In this document: piece by piece, positions 1 to 7,529 of the stretch
How positions within the stretch are numbered: the first letter of the stretch is position 1
Layout of the letters: every line of letters starts with the position of its first letter
From: JAJVHZ01 sp041395385
GTDB taxonomy: Bacteria > Pseudomonadota > Gammaproteobacteria > JAJPIJ01
DNA: 64,000 bases
Assembly: GCA_041395385.1 (NCBI GenBank)
Contig: JAWLAN010000006.1
Coordinates: forward strand, 186,001-250,000
Direction of reading: 5' to 3'
The notes under the pieces: model-generated
Told to the model about the DNA's origin: nothing
Seen by the model: the letters and a program-made list of their open reading frames with translations, nothing else
Databases searched by the model: none
Position numbers and translations under genes: made by a program

Positions 1-1234
1 GCGAGGTGCCGCCGTGCCCGGAGTCGCCGACGTGCGCCTGGCCGAACAGCAGCGTCTCGCGCAGGTGCGAGATGTCCGTGCCGTCCTTCATGAGCTGGAA
101 ATACCAGGACCCGTCGATGGTGTCCCCGTAGAGCACGGCCCCGGCGATCCTGTTGTCCCTCATCACCAGCTTCTTGTACACGCCGCGCGCGCCGTCCTTG
201 AAGATCATCTCCTCGGTGCCCTCGCCGCCGGCAAAGTCTCCGGCCGAGAACAGATCGATGCCGGTCACCTTCAGCTTGGTCGAGGTCACCGACCCCGCGT
301 AGCTGGCGTAGCCGAGCTGCGCGAGGTGGTTGGCGCACACCCTGGCCTGCTCGAACAGCGGCGCGACCAGTCCATAGCTCCGGCCGCGATGCTGCACGCA
401 TTCGCCGATCGCGTAGACGCGGGGGTCGAAGGTCTGCATGGTGTCGTTGACCAGCACGCCGCGGTCGCACTGCAGGCCCGCGCTCTTCGCCAGGGCGATG
501 TTGGGGCGTATGCCGACGGCCATCACCACCAGGTCGCAGGCGATCTCCTCGCCGTTGCCGAAGCGCAGGCCGCGCACCCGCGTGTCGCCGAAGATCGCGG
601 CGGTCTGCCGCTCCATGAGGAATCTCACCCCGCCGCGCTCCAGCTCCGCGCGCAGCAGGCCGGCCGCCGCCGCATCGAGCTGCCGCTCCATCAGCGTCTC
701 GAGCAGATGCACCACGCTCACCCGCATGCCGCGCTTGAGCAGGCCGTTGGCCGCCTCCAGGCCGAGCAGGCCGCCACCGATCACCACCGCGTGCCCGCCG
801 CGCCCCGCGGCGTCCAGCATGACCTCGACGTCGCGGATGTCGCGGAAGGTCACGACGCCGGGGAGCTCGCTGCCCGGTACCGGCAGCATGAAGGGATTCG
901 AACCGGTGGCGAGGATGAGGCGATCGTAGTTCTCGGTGGTGCCGTCCTCGGCGACGACGCACTGGGCCTTGCGATCGATGCGTACGACCTGGCTGCCGGC
1001 ATGCAGGCGTATGCCGTTGTCGGCGTACCACTGCAGATCGTTGATCATGATGTCATCCACGGTCTTCTCGCCCGCGAGCACCGGCGAGAGCAGGATACGG
1101 TTGTAGTTGCCGTATGGTTCCGCGCCGAAGACCGTGATCTGGTACATGTCCGGCGCGAGCGCGAGCAGTTCCTCCAGCGCGCGCACGCCGGCCATGCCGT
1201 TGCCCACCAACACCAGTTTCCGTTTGCTTCGCAT
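1..1234 (-). CDS. nirB: Assimilatory nitrite reductase (NADH) large subunit, N-terminal part
   Basis: Partial: the gene runs off the left edge after 411 codons. The product takes electrons from NAD(P)H through FAD to an Fe-S/siroheme centre that reduces nitrite to ammonium in the cytoplasm; only the FAD/NAD part and the start of the following region are present. Seen on the minus strand: start MRSKRKLVLVGNGMAG with the FAD-binding GxGxxG, a second dinucleotide motif VIGGGLLGLEAAN, and TLLFGQAHVGDSGHGG near the edge, typical of NirB. The ATG at 1234 is preceded by GGGAG about ten bases upstream. It lies behind an attenuator leader (1269-1431). NirD and the nitrate reductase are expected beyond the edge. 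Family assignment is confident. Confidence 0.93.
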   Translation of the reverse strand, partial: MRSKRKLVLVGNGMAGVRALEELLALAPDMYQITVFGAEPYGNYNRILLSPVLAGEKTVDDIMINDLQWYADNGIRLHAGSQVVRIDRKAQCVVAEDGTTENYDRLILATGSNPFMLPVPGSELPGVVTFRDIRDVEVMLDAAGRGGHAVVIGGGLLGLEAANGLLKRGMRVSVVHLLETLMERQLDAAAAGLLRAELERGGVRFLMERQTAAIFGDTRVRGLRFGNGEEIACDLVVMAVGIRPNIALAKSAGLQCDRGVLVNDTMQTFDPRVYAIGECVQHRGRSYGLVAPLFEQARVCANHLAQLGYASYAGSVTSTKLKVTGIDLFSAGDFAGGEGTEEMIFKDGARGVYKKLVMRDNRIAGAVLYGDTIDGSWYFQLMKDGTDISHLRETLLFGQAHVGDSGHGGTS

Positions 1235-1268
1235 CGAGCCGTTCACTCCCGCGCATGCGTCAGTGCAG

Positions 1269-1327
1269 AAAAACAAGAACGGCGTCCACCTTGGCCGCGC
1301 TCGCGCGCATGAAGGTGGGACGCCGTT
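1269..1327 (-). terminator. Intrinsic terminator in the nirB leader (attenuator)
   Basis: On the minus strand the 5' arm AACGGCGTCC-CACCTT (about 1312-1327) pairs with AAGGTG-GACGCCGTT (1278-1292), with a roughly 19-base loop, and is followed by CTTGTTTTT ending at 1269. It lies 35 bases upstream of the nirB start, so it would stop transcription before the gene unless antiterminated. NasT, encoded at 15017-15634, is the obvious candidate antiterminator. Confidence 0.85.
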
Positions 1328-1361
1328 GTCCCGGGGCCACCGGCCCCACGATGATTGACAG

Positions 1362-1400
1362 GACCCTTCGTCGGGTCTCGGAATCGCCACACGCGATTCC
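1362..1400 (-). promoter_or_regulatory. Two-hairpin element in the nirB leader, candidate NasT (ANTAR) RNA target
   Basis: Two consecutive hairpins on the minus strand. P1 (1400-1380) is GGAATCGC / GCGATTCC, 8 bp with a 5-base loop. P2 (1377-1362) is GACCC-GACGAA-GGGTC, 5 bp with a hexaloop. ANTAR proteins are known to bind paired hairpins with six-base loops, usually A at loop position 1 and G at position 4. P2 has the G but not the A, and P1 has a five-base loop, so the match is weaker than at nasA. Position between promoter and terminator supports the role. Confidence 0.55.
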
Positions 1401-1415
1401 GCTCGTGCGGGCAAT

Positions 1416-1431
1416 TGCAGAAACGGTGCCA
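1416..1431 (-). promoter_or_regulatory. Sigma-54 promoter of nirB
   Basis: Minus-strand TGGCACCGTTTCTGCA. GG and GC are ten bases apart as sigma-54 requires, and the -24 half TGGCAC is consensus. The predicted start is near 1406, a few bases before hairpin P1. This fits NtrC-type nitrogen control. The rest of the 1235-1605 gap (1432-1605) shows nothing I can assign. Confidence 0.75.
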
Positions 1432-1605
1432 GCTGCGGCAATCCGCTAAGCGCTTGTTTCTCTGCATGCCGGTGACGCGCGCTTCCGCCCCTGCCACGCG
1501 CCGCCGCCTCGCCATGGTGCAGGCGCGGTTCGATCGCACAGCGGCGGTGCGCAGGCTCGCGCCGCCATGCCGGCGCGGCAAGCGGGGTCGCGCCACGGCC
1601 GCGAA

Positions 1606-3306
1606 CTAATCCCGAAGCAGCAGCGTGACGAGGTTGGCGAGCAGCAGCAGCACGGCGGTGAGCTTCCAGAACAACACCGGGTTGCGCTCGATCAACGGCG
1701 GCCTGAGCTCGGCCACCAGCGATCGGTTGGGATGGCGCAGATCGTGGAGAAACTCCGAGAGTTCCCCGTAGCGCTGCGCGGGCAGCGGGTGCACCGCCTT
1801 GCGCAGCGCGCCGTCCACCCAGTTGGCGACATCGGGGCGATGCTCCCCGATCGGCGTGTAGTGACGAGCCGCGCGCGCGGCGCGCCAGTCCTCGGCCATC
1901 GGGCCGTAGGGCAGCCGGCCGGCGAGCATCTCGTAGGCGATGACGCCCAGCGCGTAGATATCCGAGCGGTTGTCGCCCGCCTCGCCGGCCAGGTACTCCG
2001 GAGCACAGTAGTTGCGCGTACCGAGGACGTTGGCGCGTGTGAACGGGGTTTCGATCTCGGCGATGCCGGCCACGCGCGCGGATCCGAAGTCCACGATCTT
2101 GGCCGTGCCGTTGGCGTCGATGAGCACGTTCTCCGGCTTCAGGTCGCGGTGCGTCATCTCCAGGCGGTGGAAGGCCTGCAGGCCCCTGGCAATCTGCTCG
2201 ATGAGCGACCGGACCGCCTCGAGGCCGGGACGCGGATGGTCGTGCATCCACTGGCGCAGCGTGCGGCCCTCGATGTACTCCATGGCCGTGTACAGGAATC
2301 GCCTGGGCCTGCCCGGTGCGTGCACCCGCATCACGTGCGGGTGATCGAGCCTCCTTCCGATCCACTCCTCCTGGATGAACTGCTCGATGTAGGCCGGGTC
2401 GTCATCGAAGCGCGGCGACGGCGTCTTCACCGCCACCTGCATGCCGGTGCTGAGGTCCTCGGCCAGGTACAGCTGCGTACGGCTGCTCGCGTGCAGCTCG
2501 CGCAGGATGCGGTAACCGTCCAGCACCATGCCGGGTTCCAGGGCCGGCGGGAACGGCCGCTCGGTGAGCTGATCGTAGATCGCCTCGCCCTGCGGCGCCG
2601 GCACGGACTCCACGCGCAGGATCTGTACCGTGACGTTATCGTCACTGCCGTTGGTCAGGGCGGTGCGCGCGATGATCTCCGCTGCCCGATCGAGATTGAC
2701 GTCGTTGTCCATCATGATCCGAGCCATCTCGGCGTCGGCGACGTACTCGTGCACGCCGTCGGTGGTGAACACAAAGGTGTCGTCGGGCTCGAGCTGCTGG
2801 CGCAGGTAGTCGATGTCCAGGCGCGGATCCACCCCCAGGGCGCGGCTGAGCACGCTCCGGCCGCCGCCGACCCAGGTCTTGTGGTCGGTGGTCAGCGGCT
2901 GCAGGTTGCCGGCCCGAAGCAGATAGATGCGACTGTCGCCGACGTGGAAGACGTGCGCGGTGGTGGATTTGAGCACCAGCGCGCTCAACGTGCTCAGCAG
3001 GCCGCGCGCGGGGTCGCGATGCGCGTGACCCTGGCTGTAGAGCCACGCGTTCAGCGCGGCGAGCACCTGTTGCGCGGACCTGCGCACCGACCACGATTCC
3101 GGCGTGCTCATGTAGTCCTCGAGGAAGCCGGTCACGGACGCGCCCGCCGCCTCGTGCCCACGCTCGCTCGCGCTCACGCCGTCGGCGATCGCGGCGACGA
3201 TGCCCTTGGTGCGCATCAGCCGATCGCCGGGCATGCGCACGCCGTGGAAGTCGTCGTTGCGCGCCTTGCGCCCCTGGTCACTGAACTGCCCGATGCCGAC
3301 TTGCAT
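1606..3306 (-). CDS. PP2C phosphatase-Ser/Thr protein kinase fusion of the nitrate-assimilation cluster
   Basis: 566 residues from the ATG at 3306 (MQVGIGQFSDQG); longer upstream starts add a low-complexity, unlikely N-terminus. Residues about 1-230 are a PP2C phosphatase: RNDD near 16, AIADGV near 40, HVGDSR near 120, TTDGVHE near 182 and GSDDN near 220 are the metal-binding motifs. Residues about 262-530 are a Hanks-type kinase: VAVK lysine, HRDLKPENV, DFG and APEYL. The extreme C-terminus is one hydrophobic segment (FWKLTAVLLLLANLVTLLL), so it is probably membrane-anchored. Such fusions sit beside nasA/nirB in Pseudomonas; the substrate is unknown to me. Odd: the glycine-rich loop is replaced by LHASSRTQLY, with no glycines. 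It lies between nirB and nasA, same strand. Confidence 0.9.
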   Translation of the reverse strand: MQVGIGQFSDQGRKARNDDFHGVRMPGDRLMRTKGIVAAIADGVSASERGHEAAGASVTGFLEDYMSTPESWSVRRSAQQVLAALNAWLYSQGHAHRDPARGLLSTLSALVLKSTTAHVFHVGDSRIYLLRAGNLQPLTTDHKTWVGGGRSVLSRALGVDPRLDIDYLRQQLEPDDTFVFTTDGVHEYVADAEMARIMMDNDVNLDRAAEIIARTALTNGSDDNVTVQILRVESVPAPQGEAIYDQLTERPFPPALEPGMVLDGYRILRELHASSRTQLYLAEDLSTGMQVAVKTPSPRFDDDPAYIEQFIQEEWIGRRLDHPHVMRVHAPGRPRRFLYTAMEYIEGRTLRQWMHDHPRPGLEAVRSLIEQIARGLQAFHRLEMTHRDLKPENVLIDANGTAKIVDFGSARVAGIAEIETPFTRANVLGTRNYCAPEYLAGEAGDNRSDIYALGVIAYEMLAGRLPYGPMAEDWRAARAARHYTPIGEHRPDVANWVDGALRKAVHPLPAQRYGELSEFLHDLRHPNRSLVAELRPPLIERNPVLFWKLTAVLLLLANLVTLLLRD

Positions 3307-3572
3307 GGCCGCCGTGATGATCAATGCCCGCGCGTAAAGCGCGCATTGTTCACGAACGCAGGCCGGCACGGAAGCCCGCGAGCACGGCGAGCGGGGCCGT
3401 GCGCTCGACACCGGTCGCGCCGGCCCACCGCCGTCACGCCGCCGGCTTCGCTGCAGGGATCCGGGCGGCGCGGGCGCCGGCGGCGATGGGAATCGCGCCG
3501 CGGCTCCTGTATGTTCTCCCGCGTTCGATGCGACTCACCGGCGGCGGCGCCGCCGGTCGATCGGAGGCCATC

Positions 3573-4067
3573 GTGGCGAAGAGGAGCGCGGGCATCCTGC
3601 CCTATCGAAGGCGCGGCGATCGCGTCGAGGTGCTGCTGGTTCATCCGGGCGGGCCTTACTGGGCGCGGAAGAATGCCGGCGCCTGGTCGATCGGCAAGGG
3701 CGAATACGAGGATGGCGAGGACCCGTTCGAGGCGGCCTTGCGGGAGTTCCGCGAGGAGACGGGGCATCGTCCGTCGGGCTCGTTCGCGGAACTGACTCAG
3801 CGGAAGCAGCCCGGCGGCAAGCTCATCCGGGCTTGGGCGGTGGACGACGACTGGGATCTGTCCGGGTTCGTCTCCAACACCTTCGCCATGGAATGGCCGC
3901 GCGGCTCCAATACGACAAAAACGTTCCCGGAGATCGATCGCGTCGATTGGTTCGACACCGTCGTTGCCGTGGCGAAGATCCTGCCCGGCCAGCGCGGTTT
4001 TATCGAGGAACTCCACGAGCGGCTCACGGGTCGGCGCCTGGAGGGCCCTGCGCCCGCCGGCGTATAG
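3573..4067 (+). CDS. NUDIX hydrolase
   Basis: 164 residues. A complete Nudix box starts at GEYEDGEDPFEAALREFREE and continues TGH, fitting Gx5Ex7REUxEExGU, so it hydrolyses a nucleoside diphosphate linked to another moiety; the substrate cannot be told from sequence. The GTG at 3573 is chosen because GGAGG lies five bases upstream; a longer reading from further upstream is open but low in complexity. It starts near residues AKRSAGILPYRR, typical of small NUDIX proteins. It faces nasA tail to tail (63 bases apart) and is transcribed opposite to the nas genes, so it is probably not part of that regulon. Confidence 0.9.
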   Translation: MAKRSAGILPYRRRGDRVEVLLVHPGGPYWARKNAGAWSIGKGEYEDGEDPFEAALREFREETGHRPSGSFAELTQRKQPGGKLIRAWAVDDDWDLSGFVSNTFAMEWPRGSNTTKTFPEIDRVDWFDTVVAVAKILPGQRGFIEELHERLTGRRLEGPAPAGV

Positions 4068-4130
4068 CGAGGTACGCGCCGCAAGTCCCGCGGTCAGTCG
4101 ACGCGGCGCGTGGCCGGATCGCTCCCACGC

Positions 4131-5594
4131 TCAGGAGACCTCGATCATCTGCACCGTGCCGTCGGGGAGCACTTCGGCCATCGAGCCCTTCGGCTCGTCC
4201 AGCCAGCCGACCACACCGATGCAGACCACGGCGCTGGCGGCGATGACGGCGAAGAAGATCTGCGGCGAGACGAACGACAGCACGGTCAGGAAGAGCACGC
4301 TGCCGACATTGCCGTAGGCGCCCGTCATGCCCGCGATCTGCCCGGTGAGACGGCGTTTGATGAGCGGCACGATGGCGAATACCGACCCGGCGCCGCCCAG
4401 CACGAAGAAGGCGCAGGCCGAGGTGACCAGCGCCGCGGCGAACATCGACCACTGCGCGTCCACCCGGCTGAGCACGAAGAAGCACCCCGCCAGGCCTGCC
4501 AGCATGGTGACGAGCGTGCGCTTGCGGCCGAACCTGTCGCTGAGATAGCCGCCCAACGGACGGGCGAGAAGGCACATGATCGGAAACGCAGAGGCGAACA
4601 GCCCCGCCTGCACCTGCGAGACGCCGAAGGTCTCCTTGAAGTAAAGCGGCAGCATCGACACGGTGGCCACCTCGGCGCCGAAGGTGACCATGTACGCCAC
4701 CGAGAGTATCGCCACCTGCTTGAACTCGTACCGATGGATGGCGGGCACCGGTGCGCCGTCGAACAGGTGCGCGTTGATGCGCCAGATGCGGTGACTCTGG
4801 AACGAGAAGACGCCGATGAGCACGGCGTCGATGCCGACGACCGCCGTTGCGCTCAGCATGCCCAGCCCCTCCAGGCGCCAGGCGATGACGGCGAGCGCCA
4901 GGTACAAGGGCACGTTCATCAGCAGGTAGAACAGCAGGTCACCCTTGCTGGTGACCTCCAGTCCGCCGGACTTGCCGGCGCGGAAGTAGGTCGATCCCTC
5001 CGGCGTATCGCGCGCGTGACGGTAGAACACGAACGCGTACGCGAGCAGCACCACGCCGCTGGCGGCAACCGCATAACGCCAGCCGTCCTCGCCGCCGATC
5101 AGCAGCGCAACCGCCGGCAGCAGCAGGGTGGCGCCGGCGGATCCGAAGTTGCCGATCCCGCCGTAGAGGCCCTCTGCCAGGCCGACCTGACGCGCCGGGA
5201 ACCACTCCGCCAGCATGCGGATGCCGATCACGAAGCCCGCGCCGACGAAGCCGAGCAGGAAGCGCGCGAGCGCCAGCTGCTCGTAGGAGTCGGCGACGGC
5301 GAAGGAGAAGCACAGGGCGCTGGAGACGATCATCAGCGCCGAGTACGTGCGCCGCGGACCGATCCGATCGACCACGATGCCGATGAGTATGCGCGCCGGG
5401 ATCGTGATGGCCACGTTGAGGACGAGCAAGGCCTTGACCTGCGCCTCGCTGAGATCGAACGCCTCCTTGATGGACGCCATCAGCGGCGCGTGATTGAACC
5501 ACACCACGAAGGTGAGGAAAAACGCCATGGCCGAGAGGTGCAGGATGCGCATGCGTCCGTCGAGGGAGAAGAACCTGAAGCCGATCGAGTTCAT
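4131..5594 (-). CDS. nasA: Nitrate/nitrite transporter, major facilitator family
   Basis: 487 residues, an MFS protein with about twelve membrane spans. It starts MNSIGFRFFSLDGRMRILHL, then AFFLTFVVWFNHAPLM, the opening of NarK/NasA transporters, and has the nitrate-signature-like glycine-rich segment GFVGAGFVIGIRM. It would import nitrate (and export or exchange nitrite) across the inner membrane for assimilation. ATG 5594 is preceded by AAGGA; in-frame codons upstream fall in the leader RNA. The last residues (KGSMAEVLPDGTVQMIEVS) form a short soluble tail. It is controlled by a sigma-54 promoter and an attenuator leader (5613-5766). Confidence 0.93.
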   Translation of the reverse strand: MNSIGFRFFSLDGRMRILHLSAMAFFLTFVVWFNHAPLMASIKEAFDLSEAQVKALLVLNVAITIPARILIGIVVDRIGPRRTYSALMIVSSALCFSFAVADSYEQLALARFLLGFVGAGFVIGIRMLAEWFPARQVGLAEGLYGGIGNFGSAGATLLLPAVALLIGGEDGWRYAVAASGVVLLAYAFVFYRHARDTPEGSTYFRAGKSGGLEVTSKGDLLFYLLMNVPLYLALAVIAWRLEGLGMLSATAVVGIDAVLIGVFSFQSHRIWRINAHLFDGAPVPAIHRYEFKQVAILSVAYMVTFGAEVATVSMLPLYFKETFGVSQVQAGLFASAFPIMCLLARPLGGYLSDRFGRKRTLVTMLAGLAGCFFVLSRVDAQWSMFAAALVTSACAFFVLGGAGSVFAIVPLIKRRLTGQIAGMTGAYGNVGSVLFLTVLSFVSPQIFFAVIAASAVVCIGVVGWLDEPKGSMAEVLPDGTVQMIEVS

Positions 5595-5612
5595 GTCGTC
5601 GTGTCCTTGTGC

Positions 5613-5667
5613 AAAAAAAAACGGCGCCGACGAGCCTGGGGCGAGCCAAGTCGTCTGACGCCGTTGC
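5613..5667 (-). terminator. Intrinsic terminator in the nasA leader (attenuator)
   Basis: Minus strand: 5' arm AACGGCGTCAGACGA pairs with TCGTCGGCGCCGTT, with one G-U pair and one bulged A, followed directly by nine Ts (5621-5613). It ends 18 bases upstream of the nasA start. This is the best terminator in the window and makes sense only if transcription is conditionally allowed through it. Confidence 0.9.
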
Positions 5668-5680
5668 CTTGGAGAACCTG

Positions 5681-5728
5681 GCAATCCGCCGTTGGATTGC
5701 GCCTGCGCCTGCGCGCGGACCGTTCCGC
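5681..5728 (-). promoter_or_regulatory. ANTAR (NasT) binding element: twin hexaloop hairpins in the nasA leader
   Basis: P1 (5728-5715) is GCGG-AACGGT-CCGC. P2 (5700-5681) is GCAATCC-AACGGC-GGATTGC. Both have six-base loops with A at position 1 and G at position 4, the known ANTAR recognition rule, separated by 14 bases. NasT (15017-15634) carries the ANTAR domain. P1 begins about 12 bases after the predicted transcription start. Confidence 0.82.
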
Positions 5729-5750
5729 AGCGAAGGCGCGCCACTTCAAT

Positions 5751-5766
5751 GGCAATCGCCATGCCG
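5751..5766 (-). promoter_or_regulatory. Sigma-54 promoter of nasA
   Basis: Minus-strand CGGCATGGCGATTGCC: GG and GC ten bases apart, with TTGC at -12. The predicted start is near 5740. From 5767 to about 5975 the 5595-6066 gap shows no gene or site I can support. Confidence 0.65.
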
Positions 5767-6000
5767 AAGCGGCGCGCTCACGCTCAACTGGTTGGTTTGC
5801 ATTGCCTTGTCCGAACGTGTCGACGCCTGGCCCGCTGCGGCGCGCCCTCGAGGCCGCACCCTGGTGGTGCGATCCGACGCGATCCCACACCGGATCAGTG
5901 CGGCCCGTGGCGACTCGAGCTCGCTTCCCGCGTCACCGGCCGCGCGACGCGGCGGGAGGCTTTCGATACGATGCGCGCATTCGGATCCCGATCGCCGATC

Positions 6001-6006
6001 TATAAT
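6001..6006 (+). promoter_or_regulatory. Possible -10 box of the ModE-type regulator gene
   Basis: A perfect TATAAT 61 bases before the start at 6067. The matching -35 region (around 5978-5984) is poor, so this is a tentative promoter. Confidence 0.4.
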
Positions 6007-6066
6007 GCGCGCACGCCCGAGTACCGAATCCGCGCGCATGCAGCGCGGTCGGGCTTCCGATGCGAA

Positions 6067-6447
6067 ATGAAGAAGAGAGCGACTTCACCGGCCCAACCGC
6101 GCCTGCGCATCCTTCTGGGCGCCGCCATTGCCATCGGTCCCGGGAAGGCGGACCTGCTCGAGGGCATCGCGGCGACCGGTTCGATCTCCGCGGCCGCCCG
6201 ACGCTTGGGAATGAGTTACCGCCGCGCCTGGCTGCTGGTCGACGTCATGAACCGGTGCTTCCTCGCCCCGCTCGTCGCCACCGCGAAGGGCGGCACGGCC
6301 GGTGGCGGCGCCGCCCTCACCCCGCTGGGGAATAAGGTCCTGCGGCGCTACCGCGCCATGGAGGTGCGCGCGGCGCGGGCCATAGCTGGCGATCTCGCCA
6401 AGTTTCGCTCACTGATGCGCAAGCGCCCGGCGGCTTCCTCCCCCTAG
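6067..6447 (+). CDS. Single-domain ModE-like (LysR-type HTH) molybdate regulator
   Basis: 126 residues. The winged-helix part reads GPGKADLLEGIAATGSISAA followed by ARRLGMSYRRAWLLVDVMNR, the ModE N-terminal DNA-binding fold, and ALTPLGNKVLRRYRAME continues it. The two molbindin (Mop/TOBE) domains of full-length ModE are absent. ATG 6067 gives MKKRATSPAQPRLRI; no clear ribosome site. It lies 140 bases upstream of modA on the same strand, and a ModE-type operator (6481-6504) lies between them. Without a molybdate-binding domain, how it senses molybdate is not evident; possibly through ModC or a partner (inference). Confidence 0.85.
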   Translation: MKKRATSPAQPRLRILLGAAIAIGPGKADLLEGIAATGSISAAARRLGMSYRRAWLLVDVMNRCFLAPLVATAKGGTAGGGAALTPLGNKVLRRYRAMEVRAARAIAGDLAKFRSLMRKRPAASSP

Positions 6448-6464
6448 GCCACATCGCCGCCGGG

Positions 6465-6504
6465 TTGTATCGTCCGCCTACGTTATATACGATGAAATAT
6501 ATCG
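6465..6504 (+). promoter_or_regulatory. modABC promoter with ModE-type operator
   Basis: Operator 6481-6504: half-sites CGTTATAT and ATATATCG separated by eight bases, resembling the known ModE box. It covers a plausible -10 (TACGAT, 6488-6493) that lies 17 bases after TTGTAT (6465-6470). Repression by bound regulator when molybdate is plentiful is the expected behaviour. Confidence 0.75.
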
Positions 6505-6587
6505 AGGCCCGTGCGCCCCGTATGCGCTCCGCGCCGGCGCGCCACGCCTCGGTGTAGGTTCGAATGCCGGAACGAAGGAAGACGCCC

Positions 6588-7337
6588 ATGACGCCGCTTC
6601 GATGGCTATCGGTTTTCGTCCTGCCGGTATTCGCGCACGGGTCGTGGGCGGACACGGTGGTGTTCGGGGCCGCCAGTCTTACCAACGTTCTCGACGAGAT
6701 CGCCGCCAACTACGAGTCCGGGACCGGCAAGAAGGTGGTCCTTTCATACGCCGCCAGTTCGGTATTGGCCAAACAGATCGAGGCAGGATCGCCGGCGCAG
6801 ATCTTCATCTCCGCCGACCTGGACTGGATGAACTATCTGCAGAAGCGGGACCTGGTGAAGGGCCAGCCACACATGCTTGCGCACAACAAGCTGGTGATGA
6901 TCGCGCCCATGGACAGCGACGTGACATTGACCATCGGCAAGGGCATGAATCTGCAATCGGTGCTCGGCAGCGAACGCCTGGCCATCGGCGACCCCGCGAG
7001 CGTTCCGGCCGGCAGGTACGCGCGTGCGGCGTTCGAGTATTTCGGCGAGTGGTCGTCTCTGGAAAAAGGGGTGATCCCGCTGGAGAACGTACGCGTCGCC
7101 CTCGTGGTCGTGGAGGCGCGCGAGGCACCGCTCGGCGTGGTCTACGCCACCGACGCAAAGGTGAGCTCGGAGGTGAAGGTGGTAGGGGAGTTCCCGGACG
7201 AGAGCCACCCGCCGATCTTGTACCCCGCCGCCCTGATCAGCGAAGGCAGCGACGCCGACGCGGAGGTATTTTTCGCCTACCTGAAATCCGAAGCCGCCGC
7301 CGAGGTCCTGCGGAGATTCGGATTCACGGTGCCATGA
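6588..7337 (+). CDS. modA: Periplasmic molybdate-binding protein
   Basis: 249 residues. The signal peptide MTPLRWLSVFVLPVFAHGSWA is cleaved before DTVVFGAASLTNVL, the ModA opening whose AASL serines contact the oxyanion; SYAASSVLAKQIEAGSPAQI and SADLDWM follow as in ModA. ATG 6588 is preceded by GAAGGAAG. It delivers molybdate to ModBC. The gap to modB (7338-7529) has no gene. Confidence 0.95.
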   Translation: MTPLRWLSVFVLPVFAHGSWADTVVFGAASLTNVLDEIAANYESGTGKKVVLSYAASSVLAKQIEAGSPAQIFISADLDWMNYLQKRDLVKGQPHMLAHNKLVMIAPMDSDVTLTIGKGMNLQSVLGSERLAIGDPASVPAGRYARAAFEYFGEWSSLEKGVIPLENVRVALVVVEAREAPLGVVYATDAKVSSEVKVVGEFPDESHPPILYPAALISEGSDADAEVFFAYLKSEAAAEVLRRFGFTVP

Positions 7338-7529
7338 CCGCAAGCGGGTGGCGGCGCGCATGACGGCGGGGCGAGGCACGCGTTTCAGTGGCGAGCAGGC
7401 GTGTCGTATTGACGGCGCGCCCGTTCCTTCGGCATCGTTGAGGTGCTCCCGGGAGTACCTGGCGGCCGAGGTCTGACGAGACGGCGGCGCGGGGCCACCC
7501 GCCCCCGCTCGGCACGAGGACATGCGAAT

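Noticed and set aside
14..1312. 432-codon plus-strand frame opposite nirB
   Set aside because: His/Ala/Arg-rich shadow; the minus strand gives an uninterrupted NirB.
1333..1347. GGGGCC-GGT-GGCCCC hairpin in the nirB leader
   Set aside because: Three-base loop and GC-only stem; could be a transcription pause but has no independent support.
1399..1410. Alternative hairpin CCGC-ACGA-GCGG as P1 of the nirB leader
   Set aside because: It would start at or before the sigma-54-predicted transcription start and overlaps the longer GGAATCGC stem; kept only as a competing fold.
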